DNA of 64,000 nucleotides from Piliocolobus tephrosceles (Eukaryota; Chordata; Mammalia; Primates; Cercopithecidae), in NCBI RefSeq assembly GCF_002776525.5, contig NC_045434.1:118591075-118655074 (forward strand), in the 5' to 3' direction. Within the stretch, counting starts at the first letter, position 1; every line of letters begins with the position of its first letter. Made by a program: the position numbers and the translations under genes. Of the stretch, positions 22,315 through 32,582 are shown one piece after another. The notes below the pieces were generated by a model. That model ran no database searches and was not told the DNA's origin. It saw only the letters and a list, made by a program, of their open reading frames with translations.

Positions 22315-22542
22315 TATTCATAATTATTAATAGGAGAATTTCTCCTAGTAGCTATCACACCATAATTGTACTATAATATACAAGATAATGTAATTTGGCT
22401 CAAGGCAGAGACAAAAATACAAATTGAACATAAGAAAGAATGCTGAGACAGACCTGTGCATCTATGAATACTTTATATAAGTCTGAAGAGGCAATGCTAA
22501 CCACTGGGGAAAGGAAAAACTTTTTACAATAAACAGTTTTGA

Positions 22543-23245
22543 GGTATATTGGGAATAATATTATCCTCTCTCCCCCTGCATATTAGGAAAGTTATCACAG
22601 AGTGGGTGTTTACCTCCTGTGATATGGGGAGTAATATCATCTTCTCCCCTTCTGGATATCAGGAATAGAATCACACAGAGGTGTACACTTTCTGCGATAT
22701 TTCGAGTAATATCAACCTCTTGGCCTTTGAATATTAAGATCAATATCACGGGGTGGATGTACACCCCCTGGCGTATTGGGAGTACTATCAACTTCTCCCC
22801 TCCATGGATATTAGGAACAATATCCTGGGGTGACTGTGCACCTCCTGCTCTGTGGTGACTAATATCATCCTCTCCCTTCCAGGATATTAATAACAATATC
22901 ACAGGCTGGGTGAACACAGCTTGCGATACTGGAATTGTATCATCCTCTCACCCTCCGGATACTAGGAACCATATCACAGAAGAAGTGTACACTCCCTGCG
23001 GTATTGCCATAATATCATAGGCTTCTTCCATGAATATTAGGAGGAATATCACTGGGTGGCTGTACATTCGTTGCTCTGTTGGGAGACATGTCATACTCTA
23101 GCCCCTGGATATTAGGATCAGTGTCACAGGGTGAGTGTACACCTACTGCAATATTAAAACTAATATCATGCTCTCCGTCCCTGGATATTAGGAACAATAT
23201 CACACGTAGGTGTACACCCCCTGCGGTATTAGGAGTGATAATATT
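22543..23245 (+). repeat. Minisatellite block 1, ~76-bp period, forward
   Basis: Nine copies of a unit are marked by a TATTAGGA-type motif at 22581, 22657, 22732, 22809, 22885, 22960, 23035, 23110 and 23186, so the period is 75-77 bp. Each unit reads roughly GTGTACACC, CCTGCGATATTGGGAGTAA, ATCATCCTCTCCC, GGATATTAGGAACAATATCAC. Units are considerably diverged from one another. The pyrimidine-rich strand is the + strand. It resembles a dispersed primate minisatellite; I do not assign a name. Open frames over it are by-products of the repeat. Confidence 0.9.
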
Positions 23246-23626
23246 AGTAATTATCAAACATCAGTTTTATTAATAATTATTAATGTTAATATTAATTAAT
23301 AGTATAATGTTATGAATTTTTAATAAATATTATAAATATATGATTATGCATGGTTGAATTAATTATTGCTGTTCATGTAGTTTATCAATATTAGTCATTA
23401 ATTTTAATATTAATTATTATTTTATTACCAATGTCACTTATTGATTTAAGTAACATAAATTACTGATTTGATTGTTCTATTATTAATAGTGATATTACCA
23501 CTAATTATTAATAGCAATTGTCAATATTTTAATCAGTGTTAACTTTTGCTCTCTTTATTGTAATTATTAATATCAATGATTACTATTAATGTTGCTTGTT
23601 TATTAATGCTAATAATTAATATAATT
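23246..23626. repeat. AT-rich spacer of TAAT/ATTA motifs
   Basis: 380 bp dominated by TTAAT, TATTAAT and AATTATTAAT steps, almost without G or C clusters. It separates the two opposed minisatellite blocks. Its low melting stability could help the flanking blocks pair. Confidence 0.85.
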
Positions 23627-24665
23627 GTTCCTGATATCCATGGAGGAAAGGATATTACTCACAATATCGCAGAAAGGCTACACACCTCTATGATGTTCTT
23701 CCTAATAGCCAGGGGTTAGAGGATGACATTATTGAAAATATTACAGTGGGTGTACATCCCTTCGGTCATCTTGTTCCTAGACAGCGGGGTAGAGGCTGAT
23801 ATTACTCCCAATATCGCAGAAGGTGCACGTACACCTGTGATATAGTTCCTAATATCCAGCGGGAAAGAGGCTGATATTACTCTGGATCTTGCAGTGGGTA
23901 TACACCCCCAACCCCCAGTGGTATTGTTCCTAATATCCAGGTGCGCAGAGGATGATGATATTGCTGACGATATTGAAGGGGGTGTACAACTCTTCTGTGA
24001 TGTGGTTCCTGATATCCAGGGGTTGAGTGGATGATATCACTCCCAATAACGGAGAAAGTGTACATCACCCTGTGATTTTGTCCTTAATAACCACATGGGG
24101 AGAGGTGATATTACTCTTAATATAGCAAGGGGTGTACACTCCGCATGTGATATGAATCGTAAAATCGAGAAGAAGAGTGAATGACATTGCTTCCAAAATA
24201 CAGGGGGTGTACACCCGCTCTGTAATATTGTTCCTATCGTCTAAAGGAAGAGATGATGATATTAATCCCAATACGGCAGAAGGTATACACCTCCCCCCGT
24301 GATATTGCTCCTCACAACTAGTGGGGGAGAGCATGATAGTACTTGAGATACGACAGTGGCGCTACACCCCATCTGTGATATAGCTCCTAATTTCCAGTAG
24401 CTAACGTAGGATGTGTCTCCCAACAGAGTAGTGGGGTGGACACCCGCCCTCTGATATTTCCCGGAATATTCAGGGAAACGAAGGATGACGTTACCCCAAA
24501 TCTCACAAAAAGTGTACACCCCTGGTGTGATATGGTTAGTAATCTGTGGAGGTGCAGAGGATGCTATTAGTTTTCATATCGCAGGCTGTGTACACACACC
24601 CTGTGAAATTGTCACTGATACCAGAAAAAAAGAGAATGGTGATAATGGACACAGAATGCAGGGGG
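23627..24665 (-). repeat. Minisatellite block 2, ~76-bp period, inverted
   Basis: Fourteen copies of the same unit lie on the opposite strand. The marker CCTAATATCCAG (reverse complement of the block 1 marker) occurs in exact or altered form at 23629, 23701, 23776, 23848, 23929, 24008, 24082, 24158, 24233, 24310, 24386, 24461, 24537 and 24613. The purine-rich strand (GGGGAGAGGATGATATTAC type) is now the + strand. Confidence 0.9.
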
Positions 24666-24805
24666 GTGAGGCAGCCCCTGCGATATGGGGAGTAAGAGCC
24701 ACCCCCTCTCCTTCCCTGGCTCTTACGATACACCTCGCAGGGAGTGAGCCACCCCCCTGCGATATGGGGAGTAAAAGCCACCCCCTCTCCCCCCCGCCCC
24801 CCGCT
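24666..24805 (+). repeat. Minisatellite block 3, forward again, GC-rich
   Basis: Two longer units with CCCCTGCGATATGGGGAGTAA at 24675 and 24757 face the same way as block 1. The linker is GC-rich (CCACCCCCTCTCC). A perfect 10-bp inverted repeat GTAAGAGCCA / TGGCTCTTAC lies at 24692-24701 and 24717-24726. Confidence 0.8.
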
Positions 24806-25533
24806 ATTATGATCTTTTGAGGTAATTACAGCAAAATTGCTATCCAGTCACACAAAATCTATTTATTCTTCCTTCTGACACACAGGTTATATTCTCCAAC
24901 TTTTCTGCATTTAGGTGTGGCTCTGACCATATCTCAGCTAAGGAATATGAGCAAAATTAATGCATGTCACTTATGACCTAAATTTTGGAATGTATTGTAG
25001 TTTCACCTCATATTCTTTGTTTTTTTGCAGACCAGGTACATAAAAATGATAACACCCTAGAGGACAACTTAGCCGCTTGAACCTCTTAATCACCAAATGG
25101 AGAGAAATCTCATACTGACTTGCATAGGACTGATCATAGGAGAAATATTTTCAGGAAAATGAAATTGAAGCAACAATACCATACAGCAACTTGATTATCT
25201 AATAAATTTATAAAATAAAAATTTGAGTGTCTGATCACACCAAGTATTAGCAAAATGTGAAACATTCATCCTCTGCTTGTGGTAGTGTAAAATTGGTATA
25301 GCTAGTTTGAACATTAATATAATAAATTAAAATGCTAGAAAATAATATAAATTAATAAAATGAACAAACAACACCTTCACACATTGTAGATTCACCCTAA
25401 ACACAAGATATTTACCATAGTAAAGAAGATTAAAGGAGGATTCTGAACAAAAGTAGTCTGTTTTTTACTAAGCCCAAATGATCTTTACTCACATAATTTT
25501 GAATATGAAATATAAAAAAAAAGAGATTGAAAT
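24806..25533. other. No gene or recognised repeat seen
   Basis: Single-copy-looking sequence between the minisatellite and an Alu. Confidence 0.4.
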
Positions 25534-25547
25534 AAGAAGCAGAAGCA

Positions 25548-25855
25548 GGCCGGGTCCTGTGGCTCAAGCCTATAATCCCAACACTTTGGGAGGCTGAGAC
25601 GGGCGGATCACGAGGTCAGGAGATCAAGACCATCCTGGCTAACACAGTGAAACCCCGTCTCTACTAAAAAATACAAAAAACTAGCCAGGTGAGGTGGCGG
25701 GTGCCTGTAGTCCCAGCTACTCGGGAGGCTGAGGCAAGAGAATGGCGTCAACCTGGGAGGCGGAGCTTGCAGTGAGCTGAGATCCGGTCACTGTACTCCA
25801 GCCTGGGCGACAGAGCCAGACTCCGTCTCAAAAACAAACAAACAAACGAAAAAAA
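25548..25855 (+). mobile_element. AluY, Old World monkey type
   Basis: + strand Alu with AAAACTAGCCAGGTGAGGTGGCGGG. The target duplication AAGAAGCAGAAGCA is at 25534-25547 and 25856-25869. Confidence 0.9.
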
Positions 25856-25869
25856 AAGAAGCAGAAGCA

Positions 25870-26662
25870 GAGAAGTGAAGAGATTAGTTGCTGAGATTTA
25901 CCAATATGAAAAAGTGTTGGAATAAAAATGTTGATTGAGAGACATGCCACCTGGTAACTAAAAGGACTGTCAAGTTCCAGGCAAAACCAAACTTACATCA
26001 ATTCATTATTATCATGAAATGAAATCTAAACTACTGGTCTAAGTGTATAATGGGGTGGTTCTAAAACTGTCTTTTCCTTTGTTTTTTACTAAACACGTAA
26101 AATGATTTATGTATAAACATGACCAAGTATCAGGAGTAAATTTTTAATAAATAGTAGCTATGATATCATGTCTCAAAATCATCTCAATAATTTGAAATCA
26201 CTGTAATTGTACTTTGAAAGGAACAATAAAATTAATTCAAATAAGCCTTCAAGATCTGATCAAGAAAAAAATATAAGAAATAAAATATGAGACACCACTA
26301 TATGTCCTAAAGATATTAAAAGCATAATTGGTATATTGGCAATTGTGAATAATATGTCAATATTAAAAAAATTAGATTGACAATTTGATTTCATCGAAAT
26401 TGGCACAAATAAATTGTATATTTGTTAAAGACCAGGGCAGAGTTTAGAATTCATAGATGTCAGTTCGAAATGAAAATGCAAGATTCCGTTTTCAAAAAGA
26501 AGGAAAAAGTGTCATTAAAGGTACTAAAATATCATACCTTTCCTACTTGTCATGATGGCTTTTAATTTGCTATTGAAAGTTGTGCCATCTTTATCATGAG
26601 AATACTCCTGGGGCAGGTGCAGACCCTCAGATGCCCCCACATGGACCTACTCTATAAGTGGA
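25870..26662. other. No gene seen
   Basis: AT-rich sequence with no supported coding or repeat assignment. Confidence 0.4.
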
Positions 26663-26693
26663 AGTGCACACACGCACACACACACACACACAC
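26663..26693. repeat. (CA)n microsatellite
   Basis: CACACACGCACACACAC tract. About 200 bp of GC-richer unassigned sequence follows. Confidence 0.9.
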
Positions 26694-26894
26694 AGCCCTG
26701 ACTGCCAGCTTTCTCCTCCTGCCAGCCACTAGTTAACACCCTGGCAATCCCCTTCTCCAGGGTTTCACTGCCCCAACCAGGGTGGTCAGGTGAACCCTAA
26801 TGTATTGTATTGTTAAAGCTGGACACGTTTAGTAATTTGATGAAAGTCAGTTGAGTGTTTTTCCCATGATGAGCCTGGAAACATTCTCCGGTGC

Positions 26895-27733
26895 TGTACA
26901 AGTGTAGGCAAATAGATTAACAGAATAGCATACAGAGTACAGAAGTAGACTCACACAAACACAATTACTTGACTTAGGAAAGAAGTCACTACAATTCAGG
27001 GGAAAAAGAATAGTCTTTTTAATACATAGTTCCAGATCAACTGACTACAATATAGTCTACCCTCCATATCTGGAGGTTTTGAATCTGAGGATTCAGCTAA
27101 CAGCTAATAAAAAATATTTAGGATAAAAGCAATAAAAATACAAATACAACAATAAAAATACAAATTAAAAAACAATATAGTATAACAACTATTTATATAG
27201 CATTGGCATTGTATTAGATATTATAATCTAACATGAGATTATCATAAATAATCTAGAGATGATTTAAACTATATGGGAGGATGTGTGTAGGTTATGTAAC
27301 CCGTTTTATATAAGGACTCAAGCACCTGTGGATTTTAGTATTTGTGGGGATTCCTGGAACCAATCCCCTACAGGTACTGAGGAATAACTGTGTTGGAAAA
27401 ATGGATTCGTGGTCCTTGCTCAAATTTTAAATAAAAATCAAATCCAGGTCTTAAAATATAGCATAGAGAATATCTCCATAAGCTTGGATAAAGCAAACAT
27501 TTCTTAAATATGATAAAAGGCTCAAACCATAAGCAAAAAATTTGATAAATTATACTTTATTAAGAAATAGGAAAGACTGTCTAATAAAGATATTATTAAG
27601 AAATTAAAAGGCACATCCCAGAGTGGGGAGAAGATATTTGCAATATCTGACAAACTACTCATTTTCAGAATATATAAATGTCTCTAATAAACTAATAAGG
27701 AAAAACAGAAAGCTCAAATTTGATTTCTTTATA
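26895..27733 (+). mobile_element. Old L1M ORF2 fragment, split by a Tigger-like element
   Basis: 26895-27052 (AACAGAATAGCATACAGAGTAC, AAAAAGAATAGTCTTTTTAATAC) and 27391-27733 (GCACATCCCAGAGTGGGGAG, ATATTTGCAATATCTGAC) are consecutive parts of L1 ORF2. It is decayed and continues as 28516-28673 and later pieces. Confidence 0.7.
27053..27390 (+). mobile_element. Tigger/MER44-like DNA transposon (non-autonomous)
   Basis: AGTCTACCCTCCATATCTGG at the start and CTACAGGTACTGAGGAATAACTG at the end are imperfect terminal inverted repeats. Internal GAGATGATTTAAACTATATGGGAGGATG is typical of this TcMar-Tigger group. It sits at a TA and splits the L1. Confidence 0.7.
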
Positions 27734-27734
27734 G

Positions 27735-27763
27735 TATGTATGTATGTATGTATGTATGTATTT
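27735..27763. repeat. (GTAT)n microsatellite
   Basis: Seven GTAT units. Confidence 0.9.
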
Positions 27764-27779
27764 TTATTTATTTTTATTC

Positions 27780-27905
27780 TTTAAACAAACTTTTATTGGG
27801 TACTTCCTCTATGCTGAAAATAATCTTGAACCATACTGACAAGGTCTCTGCTCTTAAAGACTTACATTCTTGGGTGGAAACACAGTGATAAAATCATAGA
27901 ATTAA
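27780..27905. mobile_element. L2/MIR-like relic
   Basis: CTTTTATTGGGTACTTCCTC and GGTCTCTGCTCTTAAAGACTTACA follow the pattern of an ancient L2-type element. Weak. Confidence 0.4.
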
Positions 27906-28135
27906 AATTAAACTTTGCTGTTTTATGCAGAGATAACAAAGGATTATTTACACACATACATATATACATACAGCAAGCAAAGTCTGTACAAGGAGACGGC
28001 GTAAGGTTAACACTCCATTACAGGAAGCCAGGCTTATGTCCCTGGATTTCTAAGGCAAAGTCTGGTACACAATTTCAAAGTAGAAGTAAGTAAGCCTGCC
28101 TGGCTCATTTCCAGGATTGAAAAAAAAAGGTCGAT

Positions 28136-28136
28136 T

Positions 28137-28179
<43 letters not shown>

Positions 28180-28515
28180 TAACAGAGTTTCCGCTCCTGT
28201 TGCCCATGCTCCAAGCTGGAGTGCAATGGAGCGATCTTGGATCACTGCAACCACCGCCTCCCGGGTTAAAGCGATTCTCCTGCCTCAGCCACCTGAGTAG
28301 CTACGATTACAGGCATCTGCCACCACACTCGGCTAATTTTTGTATTTTTGTATTTTTTTTTATTATTATACTTTAAGTTCTAAGGTACATGTGCACAGTA
28401 AAGATGGGATTTCACCAAGTCGGCCAGGCTGGTCTCAAACTCTTGACCTCAGGTGATCCACTCGTCTTGCCTCCCAAAGCGCTGGGATTACAGGCGTGAG
28501 CCACTGTGCCGGGCC
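28136..28515 (-). mobile_element. AluS with (TTTA)n tail and a small L1 insert
   Basis: Reverse Alu with a tail of about eleven TTTA units (28136-28182). After TTTTTGTATTTTT it holds about 48 bp that is not Alu (28352-28400), then resumes at AAAGATGGGATTTCACC. Confidence 0.85.
28352..28400 (-). mobile_element. Very short L1 3' tail inside an Alu
   Basis: TTATTATTATACTTTAAGTT and GTACATGTGCACA are the reverse complement of the extreme 3' end of a young L1, preceded by T (poly-A complement). No matching duplication on the right side was found. Confidence 0.75.
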
Positions 28516-28928
28516 CTCTTTATAGATTTTAAACAGGCATTTTAAAAGATATGCAGATAACCCATTATGAAAAGGTGACTAGTTTTATTTACTGTTAATG
28601 AAATGCAAATTAAAAGTATGATAAGATACTTTTGAATACTCCCTACAATAGCTTACATAATCTTAAAAATTTCGGCCGGGCACAGTGAGTGGCGCAAGCC
28701 TGTAATCCCAGCACTTTGGGAGGCCGAGGCTGGCGGATCACGAAGTCAGGAAATCGAGACCATCCTGGCTAACACGGTGAAACCCCGTCTCTACTGGTGG
28801 TGGGCTCCTGTAGTCTCAGCTACTTGGGAAGCTGAGGCAGGAGAATGGCGTGAACCCGGGAGGCGGAGCTTGCAGTGAGCCGAGATTGCGCCACTGCACT
28901 CCAGCCTGGGCGACAGAGCCAGACTCCG

Positions 28929-28983
<55 letters not shown>

Positions 28984-30110
28984 CAATATCACTTACTGGT
29001 TAAGAATAATATACGGTTGATAGAATTGTAAATTAATAAAACTAGAAGATTGCTTTGATATACTAATATTTCACAATCCCCATCCTAGATATATAAATAC
29101 CAGAAATAGATACCTATATACAATAAAATGTATGTACAAGAATGTTCATAGCAACAATATAATATTCTCAAACGTGTGGGGAGGGCATATGTTGCAGAAT
29201 TAATAAATGTATTGGGTACACCCATTATGGAATATTTAAAAACAAGTAAACAGCTTGTTGCTACATGCAGAAACGTGGATGAATCTCACTCATCTCAAAG
29301 ATGTCAAACATAAAAGAGTGCATATCAATTGATATAAAGTTCACCACTGGTGATAGAACTAAGTGTAGTGATAATTACTTGGTGGGAGATGGGGATCAAC
29401 TGAGAATGGGAAGTAGGGAGCTTCCTGGCTGCTACTACTGTTCCATATGTTAATCTGGTTGTGGGTTTCTTGGGTATTTTCATAGGATAATATTACACAG
29501 ACTAAAGAAGAGACAGGTAAAATGAGGAGAAAACAATTTTATAAAAGTAATAGATATGTAGAAAAATATTGAGAAGACCTCATATATGTCTAATAAGAAA
29601 TTGAGGACAGAAGGATAGAAAAGAAGGCAAAAAGACTATGTTAAGAGAAATGGTGACAAAGTTGTGATGAGATTATTATTTTTATTCAAAGAAAAATTGA
29701 AATCACATTTTATATATAATATCACTTCTCAGTGTACGAAAAACTATAATGATGAAAAACAAACTTTGAAACATTTGGAAGAAAATATATAAAACCTCTG
29801 ACTTGGAAATACTTTTTGGCCAAAAATATTTTTGTTTAAAGAAGGACTGAAAAACACAGCAGAAAAAGAAAATGATTATTAAAATCTACGACACTAAAAG
29901 TAAAAAATATCTCTTCAGCAAGATGAAACAAGTGAAACAACAGGTGAAAAACAAGTGGTTGGCTATAGAAAGATATTTTTAACAGATTAAACCAACAAAA
30001 GACTGGTATCCTAAACATGTAAAGAATTTTGCATGCTCATTTGAAATAAAGTAATGAGCTATCCAATACAAAAACACATAAGATATGCAGAACACAAAAT
30101 CATAGAATAG
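28516..30110 (+). mobile_element. Old L1M ORF2 end, split by an AluY
   Basis: 28516-28673 (AATGAAATGCAAATTAAAAG), 28981-29510 (GAATGTTCATAGCAACAATA; GCAGAAACGTGGATGAATC) and an even more diverged L1 part at 29750-30110 (AGTAATGAGCTATCCAATAC). All are + strand and non-coding. Confidence 0.7.
28674..28980 (+). mobile_element. AluY with 48-A tail and internal deletion
   Basis: + strand Alu missing about 35 bp after CCGTCTCTACT (28795). The A tail runs 28933-28980 uninterrupted, which points to a recent insertion. Confidence 0.85.
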
Positions 30111-32160
30111 AAAACATAAACAAACCAGAAATATGTGATAAAATGGATCCCTGACAATTTTAAGAAGTCACTTTATGAACTCTGAGCTATTTAACTCTAG
30201 ATTTCTTTCACTCTTTTGATATAATTGGTTGTTAAATTTTTCTAATTGATGTACCCAATTCTACTCTTAATTAAGAACACATATAATTGTGTAACAAGAA
30301 TTTAAAGAATTTATGGAGTTTATTAACCTCTATTTATCTCTTTCACTCATTCACTGGAGGATTCAAAGGGATCTGTAAGATTTCAATTTTTTAAAAAATA
30401 ACATAGTAAGTAATACATAATACAAAATTTGACGAAGTGAACAGTAAGGGTGGTAGCTTTTTATTGTCTTTTTATTACCCTACAGCTTTCTGTATTCTTG
30501 AAACAGATCATAATAAATTAATAGCAACATTAAAACAGGTTAAAATATTGAAAAAAATAAGAGAAGAAGAAGATAAATATGTTGGGGCAATTTTACCCCT
30601 GCCAAAACCTGATTACAGGAACTATACAAGTTCAAATGTGTCAAAAGATAAAATTATAATTAGTATTCCTATCTATTATCTACAACTCTTTAGCAGAGTC
30701 TGCCTGTTTGAACAGTTGTATTCGTAATGCAGACTGTGCCTTGACAGATACTAACAAAAGTAAATCAGCAAAATGATTCTCCTTCTTCTTTTCCAACCTT
30801 AGGCTCCGGGCAATCAAAGAAACTATGAACATCTGCCTGGATTCTGATTGCACTGTTCACTGATTCAGTGCACCCAAATAAGCAACAATTAGTCTGTTCA
30901 GCATGTGTCAAAAGACCTGTCAAGTTAATTCAAATTAGGACAGGATAAATTGAATCCAGTTGGCATCTTGCATATTTGTGTGCAAAGTTTAAACAAGCAT
31001 CAACTGTGCTATGGTATCTTTTATTTACAAGCAAAACAAGGATATACTGTTACATAATTCCAGAAATAACTATTTCTCACCATAATTTTGCTTACATCAT
31101 TTTCTAGATGTATTTTCTTGGGTTGGAACAATTTTTAATGGATTTGAGTAGACTTGGGTATTGAATCTGGTTAAAATAATGTCTGTTTTCTTATATGCAT
31201 TCATTTTATTTCCAATAATTAGCTCCAAGGTACAAAAATAGGTTTCAAAGATTGAGATGTGTGTATTTCCATAAATTATGCTTTTAAATATGAGCTCTCT
31301 TTGGTCAAAATTTGGTATTTATTTATTAAATTTTTAGAAAATGTTAATGCATTTAAGTGACCAGGTGATAGATTTCCAACTTATTTATTGAATAGCAATC
31401 TGCAGTATCAATTACCTTTGTACCTTTAAACTGAATCAGATAATCTGAATATTCACAGAAATAGTTAAACTTTTAGGAACCTGACACGATTACAGCAGAA
31501 AACAGAATGATTGCATTGGCATTAATTATCTTTTGTCCCATCTTTTTCATTTAGGAAAATATCTTCCTACAATACCCCATGTCCATCTCTGTTGATGTTT
31601 GGTTGTAATAATGTAGATGGTCACCAAATGTGTTGCACTATTGATTTTCAACAGAAGAGCTCCGCAGTGCTATTATCTGTAAGTAATACTACAGGTGAAA
31701 CATAACTTTGGGGAAAAAAATAGAAAATTGCTTTGCCAAGCTCTTAAATGTTTACTTTTAATGAGTCATATTCTCCCACTTTTGACATTTCACTAGTGAG
31801 AGAGGGAGAAGGAGGCTGTGAGAATCTGTGGTTCTGACTAAATTTGGAAACAAGGAGAACTAAGAAAAGATGAGGATGAATTATATCAACATTTAAGAAA
31901 ATATAAAACAATATGGCCTATGATTTAGCAGAGAAAAAGTTTAAAATAACAACCAATAAGCATTTACCAGGATACTCGCAGGTTTGGAGATCAGTGAATG
32001 TTTGCCAGAAAGCTCGGGGTCTAGCAGATCTCCAGTTCCACAGAATAGAAATACATCCTGTGGTCCATATGGGCTAGGGAGTTAGAGAGACTTCTCCTCT
32101 TCTTTTCATCTAATTTGAATATCAAATAAACACTAGGTTGGAAAAAGGCACTGCCTGGTA
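30111..32160. other. No gene or recognised repeat seen
   Basis: AT-rich single-copy-looking DNA. A 96-codon open frame at 30437-30727 has no recognisable domain and I do not call it a gene. Confidence 0.4.
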
Positions 32161-32171
32161 GGATGAGACTT

Positions 32172-32275
32172 TGTGTGTGTGTGTGTGTGTGTGTGTGTAT
32201 ACATATTAATACACACACATATATAACACACACACATATATACACACACGTGTGTGTATGTGTGTGTATTAATAT
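32172..32275. repeat. (TG)n/(AC)n compound microsatellite, self-complementary
   Basis: (TG)14 at 32172-32199 is followed by AC tracts with ATATAT interruptions and a second TG tract (32249-32269). AC and TG halves on one strand can pair into a hairpin. Confidence 0.85.
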
Positions 32276-32548
32276 GTTTCAGCTGTTAAAATCAACATCG
32301 AAGAAAAAATGTGATAAGAAGAAATACTAACATGATTCCCAAATGGTTAAAATACGCTGATAGAGGCTTTTTGCTAAAATTTGATATTAGCAGGAACCTT
32401 GGGATTCTTTCCAGTAGCTGTAGCCTAGAGCAGAATTTTCTGCCTTTAAAGAGGCCTGGTGCAGCAGGTTAGATGTCTGTTTTTAGTGTGATAAGGCAAG
32501 GATTTCCTTTCTATGAAATTATCTGATACTAACAGAGTGTGTGTGCTT

Positions 32549-32582
32549 TGCGCGCGCGCGCGCGCATATGCGCATGCGCACA
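32549..32582. repeat. Alternating GC tract
   Basis: GCGCGCGCGCGCGCGC followed by ATATGCGCATGCGCAC: alternating purine-pyrimidine sequence favourable to left-handed DNA. It is preceded by TGTGTGTG. Confidence 0.9.

Noticed and set aside
22543..24665. Regular ~76-bp spacing suggested a CRISPR-like array
   Set aside because: Whole units repeat with divergence; there are no constant repeats with unique spacers, and this is primate nuclear DNA.
24485..24820. A 111-codon open frame in the minisatellite
   Set aside because: It lies wholly in repeat units, with no domain or conserved composition; the frame is a product of unit lengths and low stop density in GC-rich units.
30437..30727. A 96-codon open frame with KKIREEEDK-like charged stretch
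   Set aside because: No recognisable domain, no splice context, AT-rich DNA; open frames of this length occur by chance.
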